From NCBI RefSeq assembly GCF_014333525.1, contig NZ_JACSCX010000001.1, positions 186,001-250,000 on the forward strand: DNA of 64,000 nucleotides. Reading direction: 5' to 3'. Every line of letters begins with the position of its first letter. Position 1 is the first letter of the stretch. The notes under the pieces are model-generated. The model was not told the origin of the DNA, searched no databases, and saw only the letters and a program-made list of their open reading frames with translations. Source of the DNA: Hymenobacter puniceus (lineage in GTDB: Bacteria; Bacteroidota; Bacteroidia; Cytophagales; Hymenobacteraceae). Of this stretch, positions 49,340 to 58,072 are shown piece by piece. Both the position numbers and the translations under genes were made by a program.

Positions 49340-49627
49340 GTGAGCACCGACTTAGCCACCCTGCGCCAACTGGCCCACCTTTCCCGCCTCGAACTCGACG
49401 AATCTAAAGAGCAGCAAATGCTCGGCGACCTGAACAAAATCCTGAACTGGGTGGACCAGCTTCGCCAGCTCGATACCACCGATGTGGAGCCGCTGGTGCA
49501 TCTGTCGCACGAAATCAACGTGCTGCGGCCCGACGAGGCCCACAACTCTGTAAGCCATCAGGAGGGCCTGCGCAACGCCCCGCGCAAGGATTCCGATTAT
49601 TTCCGCGTACCGAAAGTTCTGGAATAG
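49340..49627 (+). CDS. gatC: Aspartyl/glutamyl-tRNA amidotransferase subunit C
   Basis: The product is 95 aa with a GTG start at 49340. GatC is the small subunit of the GatCAB complex, which converts Glu-tRNA(Gln) or Asp-tRNA(Asn) to the amide. It shows the family pattern LRQLAHLSRLELDESKEQQM, then LNKILNWVDQLRQLDTTDVE and a C-terminal stretch ending KDSDYFRVPKVLE. The A and B subunits are not in the window. It overlaps closely with the next gene (4-7 bases apart) and could share its mRNA. Confidence 0.93.
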   Translation: MSTDLATLRQLAHLSRLELDESKEQQMLGDLNKILNWVDQLRQLDTTDVEPLVHLSHEINVLRPDEAHNSVSHQEGLRNAPRKDSDYFRVPKVLE

Positions 49628-49633
49628 CGTTTG

Positions 49634-52600
49634 GTGCCGACTTCTCCCTCTGCTGCTAGCTCCGTGCCGGGGCGCAGCTTGTTCTGGCTGCCGCTGGCAG
49701 CCCTGACGGCCGTGGCGGTGCTGCTAGCTGTCTACCACTATTTCACCGGCGACGACTTGGCCCTGCCGGTGCAGGCTGTGGCCCAGCTTAAGCCGGTGCC
49801 TACCGTGTTGACTTCGGTAGCAGCAGGCTTGGCCAAGCTGCCAGTGCGCGTCAACGGCTACCTGCTCACCCAAACCCACGATTTGGTAGGTCCTTATGTG
49901 CGGCCGGAAGCTGCGTACGGCTTGCTGCTGCTACTGGCTGGGGCGATGGTGTACTTTCTGGCGGCAGTTAGCGCGCTGCCGCGCCCCACCTTCGTGGCGA
50001 CCATGGCAGGGGTTATTTTCCTGCTTATGTCGCTGAATGCCGACTTGCTGGGCATTTTCGATTCGCAGAAGCAGTATTTCCTGGTGTTGATGCTGGCGGC
50101 TTTCGTGCTTCCGGCCTACGCCTTCCATGCTTTCTGGCCGGAAGTGCCGCTGGGGCGCCGCCTGTTGCTGTTTGCCGGGCTGATGCTGGCCGTGAGTCTG
50201 CTGCTGGTGCAGCGTTCCAAGTTGCCTTTGGATGCCACGGCGCTGCATTTGGCCAGCTTCTTCACCAACGGCGGGGCTATTTTGGTGGCTTTGCTGGTGC
50301 TGTGGGTGGCATTCGAGAATATCAACGGCCTGCTGTGGTTCAACACCCAGGCCGAAAATCCTGCCAGCCGCTTCGGGCTGCTGCCTTTTGTGGCCGCCAG
50401 TGTGCTATACGTGGGCATGCTGGGGCTTTATATCTGGAACGACGGTGACCTGCTGTTGCTGCCCAGCTTGCACCTCGACCCCTTGGTGCTGCTGCTGCCG
50501 GCCGTAGTTATTGGTTGGCTGGGCCTGCCGCGCCGCGCCGCCGCTGCTGCCGGCTGGCTGCCATACCGAGAAGGTACCACTTACCTGTATCTGGTGCTGG
50601 TGCTGCTGGCAGCTGCTACCCTGGGCTATGCCTTTGCCACCGCCAACGACCCGCTGCTACTTGCCGCGCGCCATTTTACGGCGTTGGTGCTGTTTGTGGG
50701 CGGGGCGGCCTATCTGCTGTACATCCTCGTGAATTTCGGGCCGCTGATCCGGCAGCGGCTCCGCGTGTACCGCGTGGTATATGAGCCGCGCCGCTTGCCG
50801 CTGTTTGCCGTGTATGTGCTGCTCATTGCAGGCGTGGGGGCCGTGGAGTTCCGCAACAACTTCGCCACGCTCTACCAGGTGCAGGCCGGCTACTACAACA
50901 ACCTCGGCGACCTGACCCGCCTGCAAAGCGAGCAGGAGCCCTCCCGCGACGCCCTGGCCTTACTGGCCGAACGCTATTATGCCGAAAGTGACATTCTGGA
51001 CGAGCACAACCACAAAGCCAGCCTGGGCCGCGCGGCCCTCTACCGGTTCCGGCTGCAGCGCCAGAACGAAATCAACATCCTGCGCCGGGCCCTTAGCCGC
51101 CGGCCCTCTGAAAAGATTTCTTTGCGCCTGGCTGCCCTCTACAACGAGCCCAACGACTTCTTCGACCGGCTAGCAGTATTGCGCGAGGGCCTCAAAAACG
51201 CGCCCACCAGCTCTCGCCTTAACAACGACCTCGCCCACCTCTACTCCCGTTCCACTCTCTCCGACTCGGTGAACTGGTACCTCAACCGGGCCGAAGCCGC
51301 CGACCCAGGTAACTCAGTAATCCAGACCAACCGGCTGGCTTTTCTGCTGCAGAACGCGCAGTTTGAGGCCGCGGCCAAGCTGGCGCAGCAAACCGAACTG
51401 ACGGATGATGCTGCCTGGCAGAGCAATGTGCTCCTGCTGGCCCAACAGTCGCCGCGCACTGCGGTGGCCCTGCCTGCGCTACCCGCTCCCAACCCAGCCG
51501 CTAACCTAACGGTACCCGAGTTTGCGCGCCTCTACCACGCCGCGCTCCGGCAGGTTCAGCAGGCTGATACCAGCTACCTGCCGGCCCTCACGCAGTTGGT
51601 GCAGCGCCCCAGCAACGCTGATTACTTCGAGCAGCTGACGTTTCTGCGCGGCCTCACGCAGCATTATGGCGGCCAGCCGGTACCGGCCCGCACCACGCTG
51701 GCCCCACTGCTGGCCGGCAACACGCCTAGTGCCGCCTACTACCAGAACCTAGAGGCCCTGTGGCTACTAGAGCAGCGCGCTTACGGCTCGGCAGCGGCCG
51801 CCTTCGCCGCTGCCAGCCGCAACGGCTACCCCGAAGCGCAGCTACACCGCGCATACGCATTGGCACTGAATCAGCAACCAGACTCGGCGCGGGCTACAGT
51901 GGCCGCCATACTGGCACAGCCCGATACCACCATGCAACGCCCAGCCCGGCAGTTGCAGCAAGTTCTGGCCCTCTCTCCGCAGTCGTACGCAGCAACTTCA
52001 CCAGCCGCCCAAGCTCAATATCTGGCGCTGCTAGGTTTTACACTGCCGCCAGCGGAGATGCTTGCCGCTGCCGAACGCCTGCCTGATGGTGGCTTGCGCG
52101 AAACCGCGCTGCTGGCCCAACTGCCTCGCGCCTTACAAGCCGGCCAATTAGCAGCAGCCACGCAGGTAGTGGCACGTTTTGCTCCAGCCTCCACCAAACA
52201 AACTCCGGAAGCTTCCACCTGGAACGTAGTTCGTGGCGACCTGCTACAGCGCCAGCAGAACACGGCCGGGCTGCGCCAGCTGGTAGCAGGTGGCTATTTC
52301 GCTCCATTGCACCAGCCCTATCGGCTCGCCTACCAGGCGGCGCTGGCAGACCAGGATGGCCAAGCCAAACAGGCAGGTCAGCTCTACCGCCGCTTGCTGC
52401 AGCAGGCGCCTTTCGTGGAGCCGGGCGTACTGGCAGCAGCGGCATTCTACGAGCGGCAGAAAGATTATCTGGGGGCTTATGGCGCGCTGCAAGCAGCCCT
52501 AGAGTATAATCCGGAGTCAGTGCCGTTGTTGAAGGCATATGCGCTGGCCGCCATTCCGGCCGGGCTGGCCGAATACGCTACCACTTCGCTGGCCAAACTG

Positions 52601-52696
52601 CGCCCGTTGCTTTCCCCCGCCGAATATGCTACCTTTCGTATACTATACGACGCCCGCCTTGCCGCCCAGGCAGCGGCCGCCGCTCCCTGGAACTAA
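49634..52696 (+). CDS. Large membrane protein with C-terminal TPR-like repeats
   Basis: The product is about 1020 aa. The start is GTG at 49634 or TTG at 49631. The N-terminal 400 residues are highly hydrophobic, with about ten or more helices (WLPLAALTAVAVLLAVYHYF, LLLLLAGAMVYFLAAVSALP). After residue 420 comes a soluble region with TPR-like helix pairs (about 430-1000; ALLAERYYAESDILDEHNHK, YARL-like blocks). Near the end there is YNPESVPLLKAYALAAIPAG. The membrane part could be a channel or assembly scaffold; I recognise no family. An ABC ATPase follows after 12 bases, so the two probably work together (inference). Confidence 0.8.
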   Translation: MPTSPSAASSVPGRSLFWLPLAALTAVAVLLAVYHYFTGDDLALPVQAVAQLKPVPTVLTSVAAGLAKLPVRVNGYLLTQTHDLVGPYVRPEAAYGLLLLLAGAMVYFLAAVSALPRPTFVATMAGVIFLLMSLNADLLGIFDSQKQYFLVLMLAAFVLPAYAFHAFWPEVPLGRRLLLFAGLMLAVSLLLVQRSKLPLDATALHLASFFTNGGAILVALLVLWVAFENINGLLWFNTQAENPASRFGLLPFVAASVLYVGMLGLYIWNDGDLLLLPSLHLDPLVLLLPAVVIGWLGLPRRAAAAAGWLPYREGTTYLYLVLVLLAAATLGYAFATANDPLLLAARHFTALVLFVGGAAYLLYILVNFGPLIRQRLRVYRVVYEPRRLPLFAVYVLLIAGVGAVEFRNNFATLYQVQAGYYNNLGDLTRLQSEQEPSRDALALLAERYYAESDILDEHNHKASLGRAALYRFRLQRQNEINILRRALSRRPSEKISLRLAALYNEPNDFFDRLAVLREGLKNAPTSSRLNNDLAHLYSRSTLSDSVNWYLNRAEAADPGNSVIQTNRLAFLLQNAQFEAAAKLAQQTELTDDAAWQSNVLLLAQQSPRTAVALPALPAPNPAANLTVPEFARLYHAALRQVQQADTSYLPALTQLVQRPSNADYFEQLTFLRGLTQHYGGQPVPARTTLAPLLAGNTPSAAYYQNLEALWLLEQRAYGSAAAAFAAASRNGYPEAQLHRAYALALNQQPDSARATVAAILAQPDTTMQRPARQLQQVLALSPQSYAATSPAAQAQYLALLGFTLPPAEMLAAAERLPDGGLRETALLAQLPRALQAGQLAAATQVVARFAPASTKQTPEASTWNVVRGDLLQRQQNTAGLRQLVAGGYFAPLHQPYRLAYQAALADQDGQAKQAGQLYRRLLQQAPFVEPGVLAAAAFYERQKDYLGAYGALQAALEYNPESVPLLKAYALAAIPAGLAEYATTSLAKLRPLLSPAEYATFRILYDARLAAQAAAAAPWN

Positions 52697-52708
52697 CCCG
52701 GCCCGGCC

Positions 52709-53431
52709 ATGCTGAACCCCGTTATCGACACCCACGACATCTCGAAGATGTATCGGATGGGCACCGAGGAAATCCATGCTCTGCGCTCGGTTACCATCAC
52801 CATTCAGCGCGGCGAGTATGTCGCCTTCATGGGCCCCTCGGGCTCCGGCAAGTCCACGCTCATGAATATTGTCGGCTGCCTCGACACCCCTACCGGCGGG
52901 CAGTACGTGCTCAATGGCAAGGACGTGAGCCGCATGAGCGACAATCAACTGGCTGACGTGCGCAACAAGGAAATCGGGTTCGTTTTCCAGACGTTCAACC
53001 TGTTGCCCCGCGCTACTTCCCTAGACAATGTGGCGTTGCCGCTCATTTACGCGGGGTATAGCAAGTCGGACCGCGAGGAAAAAGCTATGGCTGCGCTCCG
53101 CAGCGTAGGTTTAGCTGACCGGGCCAAGCACCGCCCTAATGAGCTAAGCGGCGGCCAGCGTCAGCGCGTCGCCATTGCCCGCGCCCTCGTCAACGACCCC
53201 AGCATCATCCTCGCCGACGAACCCACTGGCAACCTCGACACCAAGACCAGTCACGAAATCATGGATCTGTTCGAGGCCCTTTACGTGAAAGGCAATACCA
53301 TCATCATGGTGACTCACGAAGAGGATATTGCCCGCTATGCCCACCGCATCGTGCGCCTGCGCGACGGACTAGTGGAGTCGGATATGGAGAACACCGATGT
53401 GGCCACTCACCACGTACAGGTTGCCAAGTAA
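52709..53431 (+). CDS. ABC transporter ATP-binding protein (LolD/MacB type)
   Basis: The product is 240 aa. Walker [10 protein letters not shown] lies at 42-50, the signature [15 protein letters not shown] at about 146-160, and Walker [13 protein letters not shown] shortly after; the D-loop and H-loop (THEED) are present. The arrangement and length are those of LolD/MacB/FtsE-like ATPases, which power export of lipoproteins or small molecules with a separate permease. No FtsX/MacB-type permease lies beside it, only the TPR-membrane protein 12 bases upstream. Confidence 0.95.
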   Translation: MLNPVIDTHDISKMYRMGTEEIHALRSVTITIQRGEYVAFMGPSGSGKSTLMNIVGCLDTPTGGQYVLNGKDVSRMSDNQLADVRNKEIGFVFQTFNLLPRATSLDNVALPLIYAGYSKSDREEKAMAALRSVGLADRAKHRPNELSGGQRQRVAIARALVNDPSIILADEPTGNLDTKTSHEIMDLFEALYVKGNTIIMVTHEEDIARYAHRIVRLRDGLVESDMENTDVATHHVQVAK

Positions 53432-53438
53432 AACCTAG

Positions 53439-53446
53439 TATTTTTG
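53439..53446 (+). promoter_or_regulatory. -7 element upstream of the cobalamin adenosyltransferase gene
   Basis: TATTTTTG matches TAnnTTTG exactly, just after the ABC ATPase stop codon. The next start at 53578 is 131 bases further on. No good -33 element was found. Confidence 0.45.
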
Positions 53447-53577
53447 TTTGGAGCAAGGCCTTTTTGCGGTTTGCCTGTTATCCCCTCACCAGGATCAAGC
53501 ACCGCTGAAAGGCCTTCCTGCTTTCAGTCAAAATACTACCTGGCTTCCCGATTCGCATATCACTCCGATTTCGCTTC

Positions 53578-54126
53578 ATGAAAATATATACCAAGACCGG
53601 CGACCAGGGCCTGACCTCGCTTATCGGTGGCACCCGGGTACCAAAATCCAGCTTGCGCATCGACTGCTATGGCACCGTAGACGAACTAAATTCCTACATC
53701 GGCCTGCTCCGTGACCAAGATGTGAATGCCACTCGCCGCGACCTGCTTAAGGAAATCCAGGACCGGCTTTTCACTATCGGCTCGTCGTTGGCCTCTGACC
53801 CAGACAAGTCAAAGATGAAAATTCCGGACCTGCACGCCACCGACGTGGCGTTGCTGGAAGCTGAGATGGATACCATGAATACTCATTTGCCCGAGCTGCG
53901 GGTGTTCATTCTGCCCGGCGGCCACCAGTCTGTGTCGTTTGCGCACGTGGCCCGCTGCGTGTGCCGCCGCGCCGAGCGGCTTGTCATCCACCTGCGCGAA
54001 GACTCCTACGTGGCCGATTTGGTAGTGATGTACCTCAATCGCCTCTCCGACTACCTGTTTGTGCTGAGCCGCCAGATGAGCCACGATTTAGGCGCCGAAG
54101 AAGTATCCTGGAAACCCCGCATGTAA
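53578..54126 (+). CDS. Cob(I)yrinic acid a,c-diamide adenosyltransferase (PduO type)
   Basis: The product is 182 aa. It adds the adenosyl group from ATP to cob(I)alamin to make coenzyme B12. The N-terminus MKIYTKTGDQGLTSLIGGTR is the PduO-type signature, and the family's conserved regions follow: IDCYGTVDELNSYIGLLRDQ, HLPELRVFILPGGHQSVSFA, ARCVCRRAERLVIHLREDSY and YLNRLSDYLFVLSR. No other B12 genes are nearby. Length is normal. Confidence 0.95.
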   Translation: MKIYTKTGDQGLTSLIGGTRVPKSSLRIDCYGTVDELNSYIGLLRDQDVNATRRDLLKEIQDRLFTIGSSLASDPDKSKMKIPDLHATDVALLEAEMDTMNTHLPELRVFILPGGHQSVSFAHVARCVCRRAERLVIHLREDSYVADLVVMYLNRLSDYLFVLSRQMSHDLGAEEVSWKPRM

Positions 54127-54268
54127 TTGGCCGCCGCCGGATCTGCCCCTGCAACCACTCCCCTGACTTCGCGTCTTAACAACTACCCACTGCCTGTCCT
54201 CGTTTCAAGTACCACGCTCCGCTTACCTCCCAAATTCCCCCATCCCCCTCATCAATACCTCCCTTTCC

Positions 54269-55333
54269 ATGCTCGAAACCCTCACCATCCGGACCCAGCG
54301 TACTACGGCTTCGCGCCTCGAACACCTGGACCCCGAACATATTGAGTTCGGCAAAATTTTTTCCGACCATATGTTTGTGGTGGATTACCGCGACGGCGAA
54401 TGGCAGCAGCCCCATCTGCTGCCTTACGGCGACATGACTGTAAGCCCCGCAAACTCGGCGCTGCACTACGGACAAGCTATTTTTGAGGGGATGAAAGCCT
54501 ACAAAAACGCTGATGGCGACATTGCCTTGTTCCGGCCCTACGACAACCTGCACCGCCTCAATGCCTCGGCTGAGCGGATGTGCATGCCACAGTTGCCCGA
54601 AGAGCTGTTTATGCAGGGTCTCTCTCAGCTGATTCGCCTCGACGCCGAATGGGTACCTAATTTGCCAGGCAGTGCCCTCTACATTCGTCCTTTCATGTAT
54701 GCCACCGATGGTTTCATCGGCGTACGGCCTTCCGAATCGTACCGCTTCGTGATTTTCACCTGCCCGGTAGGTCTTTACTACAACAAGCCGCTACGGGTAC
54801 GTTTCGAGGAAAAATACGTGCGTTCCGCCGAAGGTGGAGCAGGTTACGCTAAGAATGCCGGCAACTACGGTGCGGCTATGTACCCTACCAAACTGGCCCA
54901 GCAGGAAGGCTACAACCAGCTTATCTGGACTGACGCCTCCGAGCACCGCTACGTGGAGGAATCAGGCACCATGAATGCTATTTTCATCATCGATGGCAAA
55001 CTGGTGACGCCCGCGCTCAGCAGTTCTATCCTCGACGGCATCACGCGCCGCAGCGTCCTGCAGATAGCCCGCGACTGGGGCATGCCGGTAGAAGAGCGTA
55101 AAGTATCAGCCGTAGAGATAATGCAGGCTCTGGCTGATGGCAAACTGCAGGAAGCTTTTGGAGTAGGCACCGCTGCTACAATTGCGCCTATCGCTGTTAT
55201 CGGCTACCAGGGCCACGACCACGAACTGCCCAAGTCCGCCGCCGATGCCTTCTCACTGCGCGTCAGCGATGCGCTGCAGGCCATTCGGACTGGTCAGGCG
55301 GCTGATACGCACGGCTGGATGGTGGCTGTGTAA
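54269..55333 (+). CDS. ilvE: Branched-chain amino acid aminotransferase
   Basis: The product is 354 aa. It moves the amino group between leucine, isoleucine or valine and 2-oxoglutarate, a PLP-dependent step in synthesis and breakdown. Fold-type IV features are SALHYGQAIFEGMKAYKNAD (about 63-82), the likely PLP lysine Lys195 in GYAKNAGNYGAAMYPTKLAQ, the ring-binding EESGTMNAIFII and ILDGITRRSVLQIARDWGMP. The length suits the eukaryotic-like type common in Bacteroidota. A hairpin follows (55369-55396). Confidence 0.95.
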   Translation: MLETLTIRTQRTTASRLEHLDPEHIEFGKIFSDHMFVVDYRDGEWQQPHLLPYGDMTVSPANSALHYGQAIFEGMKAYKNADGDIALFRPYDNLHRLNASAERMCMPQLPEELFMQGLSQLIRLDAEWVPNLPGSALYIRPFMYATDGFIGVRPSESYRFVIFTCPVGLYYNKPLRVRFEEKYVRSAEGGAGYAKNAGNYGAAMYPTKLAQQEGYNQLIWTDASEHRYVEESGTMNAIFIIDGKLVTPALSSSILDGITRRSVLQIARDWGMPVEERKVSAVEIMQALADGKLQEAFGVGTAATIAPIAVIGYQGHDHELPKSAADAFSLRVSDALQAIRTGQAADTHGWMVAV

Positions 55334-55368
55334 GGCAATAAGAATCATTGAACGACATCTGTGCCCAG

Positions 55369-55396
55369 CGGCCAGCTTCTTATCGGAGGCTGGCCG
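55369..55396 (+). terminator. Hairpin downstream of ilvE
   Basis: CGGCCAGC (55369-55376) pairs with GCTGGCCG (55389-55396) and is followed by TTGAATTTT. It could be a weak terminator before prfB. The T-run is interrupted. Confidence 0.5.
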
Positions 55397-55447
55397 TTGA
55401 ATTTTATAGACCTTTACGTATTCAACTCTCACCATTTAACCTTTCCA

Positions 55448-56525
55448 ATGACCCACGACCAGGTAAAGGAATTGAAGGGCCGCGCTGAGGCCCTGAGGAG
55501 GTATCTTTGACTACGATAACCGCAAAGCCCAGGTAGTAGCCACCGAAACCCTGGCCGCCGCCCCCGACTTCTGGGAAGACTCTAAAAAGGCTGAATCCAT
55601 CCTGCGCGATATTAAGTCCGTGAAGGTCTGGACCGACGATTACGAAGCTGTAGAGCAATCCGTCAGCAATGTGGAAGTACTCTACGATTTCTACCGCGAA
55701 GGTGAGGCCACTGAAGCGGAAATCGAGCAGGAGTTTACGGCTGCGCAGCAAGCTGTGGAGCAACTGGAGTTCAAGCGTATGCTTTCCGATGAGGAAGACC
55801 AGCTTTCCGCCGTCATCGACATCAACCCCGGCGCCGGCGGTACCGAAAGCCAGGACTGGGCCGAAATGCTCATGCGCATGTACATCATGTGGGGTGAAAA
55901 GCACGGTTTCGCGGTGCGCCAGCTCAGCTACCAACCTGGCGAAGGGGCAGGCATCAAGTCAGCCTCGCTGGAGATTGACGGGCCTTTTGCGTACGGCTAC
56001 CTCAAGAGCGAAATCGGCGTGCACCGCCTCGTGCGCATGTCGCCGTTCGACAGTAGTGGCCGGCGGCATACCTCCTTTGCCTCCATCTTTGCCTACCCGG
56101 TGATTGATGACACCATCAAAATCGAAATCAACCCAGCTGATATCAGTTGGGACACGTTTCGGGCCGGTGGTGCTGGCGGGCAGAACGTGAACAAGGTGGA
56201 AACCGCCGTGCGTCTCACGCACGCCCCGTCCGGCATTATCATCGCCGTGCAGATTGAACGCAGCCAGCTCATGAACAAAGAGCACGCCCTACGCATGCTC
56301 AAGTCGCGCCTCTACCAGATTGAGATGGACAAGCGCAACGCTGCCCGCGACATGGTGGAAGCTGGCAAGAAGCGTATTGATTTCGGCTCCCAGATTCGCA
56401 ATTATGTGCTGCACCCCTACAAGCTCATCAAAGACTTACGCACCGGCATAGAGCGCACCGACGTGCAGAACGTGTTGGATGGTGATTTGGATGAGTATAT
56501 CCGTGGGTATCTAATGGCTAACTGA
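55448..56525 (+). CDS. prfB: Peptide chain release factor 2, with programmed +1 frameshift
   Basis: Release factor 2 ends translation at UGA and UAA. The gene is in two frames: an ATG at 55448 opens 20 codons ending in TGA (55508-55510); skipping base 55508 continues at 55509 to 56525, giving 358 aa against about 365 in E. coli. The shift site is CTT TGA C, preceded by a perfect Shine-Dalgarno-like AGGAGG at 55496-55501. This is the classic autoregulatory frameshift. RF2 motifs are the SPF recognition tripeptide ([14 protein letters not shown], about residue 198) and GGQ in [15 protein letters not shown] (about 243-245). Confidence 0.95.
55496..55511 (+). promoter_or_regulatory. prfB programmed-frameshift signal
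   Basis: AGGAGG (55496-55501), TAT, then the slippery CTT with in-frame stop TGA and C (55505-55511). When RF2 is scarce the ribosome pauses at UGA and shifts +1 onto UUU. The site matches the known prfB signal apart from AGGAGG in place of AGGGGG. Confidence 0.93.
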
Positions 56526-56563
56526 GCTTGCCATCAAATAAAAGTCGGTTTAGCCTCAGTAAT

Positions 56564-56598
56564 AAAAAAGGCCCTGCGTAGTACGCAGGGCCTTTTTT
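56564..56598. terminator. Bidirectional terminator between prfB and susD
   Basis: A 17-bp stem (AAAAAAGGCCCTGCGTA with its complement) around one base has T-runs on both strands, between the convergent prfB (ends 56525) and SusD gene (ends 56623). Confidence 0.9.
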
Positions 56599-56622
56599 CA
56601 GATCAAAAATACCTGACCCGGA

Positions 56623-58038
56623 TTATGGGTTTACACTGTCCCAGGCTTTTTCAGCCGCTGGACGAGGCATAGACGCCAGCAAACGGTATGCATTTGTGCC
56701 AATAGTGCTGCTGAAAGCCAGCGTGTATGGGAACGTGGTTGCGGCAGAGGCAATAACATTAGGCCGCAGACGGCCGGTACGACGCAAGTCTACGAAGCTA
56801 TGCCCTTCATAGAAGAGTGAGTAGCGACGCTGACGCAGGATTTCATCCGTTGCTTCTTCAACACTAGAGAAAGGACGGGTTCGAGCTGGCAAGTTGCCGG
56901 CGCGAGTGCGGATTATGTTCACATCAGCCAAAGCACCAAGCAGATCATTCGTATTGGCTTTAGCTTCAGCTGAAATCAATACCAACTCCTCGTTGCGGAG
57001 AATGTCAAGTGGGCTGGTGTTGGTGGCAAATACACGGGCTTCGTTGATCTGCGAGATACCCCCTGTTACACGAGCGGCAGTACGCTGGCCAATCTTGGCC
57101 AAACGAGCATCACCAACTTCGGCTTCCGCCACTACATTATCAGGTACACCAATTACAGTTGAGCCAGTGTTGTTCGGCACTTGAAAGTATGGGTTGCCAG
57201 CATCACCTGCAATAGCAGGGTTGAATGTCAGCTTAGGGCCAACTGTCAAGCTACCAGCAGCATCCAGGAAAGAGGCAGCTAATGCCGTTCTAGCACCAGC
57301 GTAATCCTTCTGATACAATGCTACACGAGCAGCAAGGCCACGATTGAAGCGCTTAAAGGTAGCGGGCGTGTTAAAGCCTGTGTATCCAGCCGATAGTGGA
57401 AAACCAAAAGAAGTACCCGCGGCGTCCAGCTCTGTAGAGGCAAGGTCGAGCAACTGGCGGATGTTAGTTAGCGCATCAGCCTGCGACACAAACTTGCCAG
57501 GCTTCAATGGATCATCCAGATCAATACGGATGCCGTTTTCACCCTGCATGTTAAGAATCATCAGCTTGGCTAATGCTTCGTAGGTGTGGGTGAAGCCATC
57601 AACACCTTTTTTCTGTTCGGTGGTATACGCCTGGCTATTGTTGCTCGACTGGCGGAACACCTGAGCCGCACGACGCATCTGTGAGAATGGAATGTAATAT
57701 CCATTATAGTAGGCAGCATCGTCGAGGGTGGTGCGGGTGCCCTGTAGCTCAGCGTACCAGCGCGACTCTGTAGAAGCAAGTACAGTCACCTCACGGCCTA
57801 ATACACCAGCCACCCAGTTATATGGGGCATTGCCAGTGTGGCCAGCGCGATAAGAGGCCTCTACCCCAACAGCCAGTGCATCAAGCTGCGCTTTGTTGGC
57901 ATTGGTGAGTACTGCATTGAGGCTAGGGTTGTTTGGGTCAGTTACTGCTTCAGTCTCAAAGAAACCGCAGGAAGAAGTCCCCAGCAGCATAACCAGCGCG
58001 GCGGCGGTCAGCGTACGCTTATGGGAGAAAGTATACAT
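56623..58038 (-). CDS. SusD/RagB-family outer-membrane lipoprotein
   Basis: The product is 471 aa. The signal peptide ends TSSC (Cys about 25) in LVMLLGTSSCGFFETEAVTD. The SusD-type helical core is present (AALVMLL, YNGYYIPFSQMRRAAQVFRQ, HTYEALAKLMILNMQGENGI), and the C-terminal signature region has NEELVLISAEAKANTNDLLG and RQRRYSLFYEGHSFVDLRRT. It pairs with the SusC gene 34 bases upstream on the same strand. The ligand is unknown because no enzyme gene is adjacent. Confidence 0.93.
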   Translation of the reverse strand: MYTFSHKRTLTAAALVMLLGTSSCGFFETEAVTDPNNPSLNAVLTNANKAQLDALAVGVEASYRAGHTGNAPYNWVAGVLGREVTVLASTESRWYAELQGTRTTLDDAAYYNGYYIPFSQMRRAAQVFRQSSNNSQAYTTEQKKGVDGFTHTYEALAKLMILNMQGENGIRIDLDDPLKPGKFVSQADALTNIRQLLDLASTELDAAGTSFGFPLSAGYTGFNTPATFKRFNRGLAARVALYQKDYAGARTALAASFLDAAGSLTVGPKLTFNPAIAGDAGNPYFQVPNNTGSTVIGVPDNVVAEAEVGDARLAKIGQRTAARVTGGISQINEARVFATNTSPLDILRNEELVLISAEAKANTNDLLGALADVNIIRTRAGNLPARTRPFSSVEEATDEILRQRRYSLFYEGHSFVDLRRTGRLRPNVIASAATTFPYTLAFSSTIGTNAYRLLASMPRPAAEKAWDSVNP

Positions 58039-58072
58039 GGTTTGAAGAATCAGTGGGTGAAAAAGTCAGGAC

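Noticed and set aside
55502..55509. TATCTTTG in prfB as a promoter
   Set aside because: It is part of the frameshift signal inside the coding region; the match to the -7 consensus is probably chance.
55448..55510. prfB as a broken gene because of the early TGA
   Set aside because: The stop lies in a well-formed programmed-frameshift site and the second frame is intact to a normal RF2 C-terminus.
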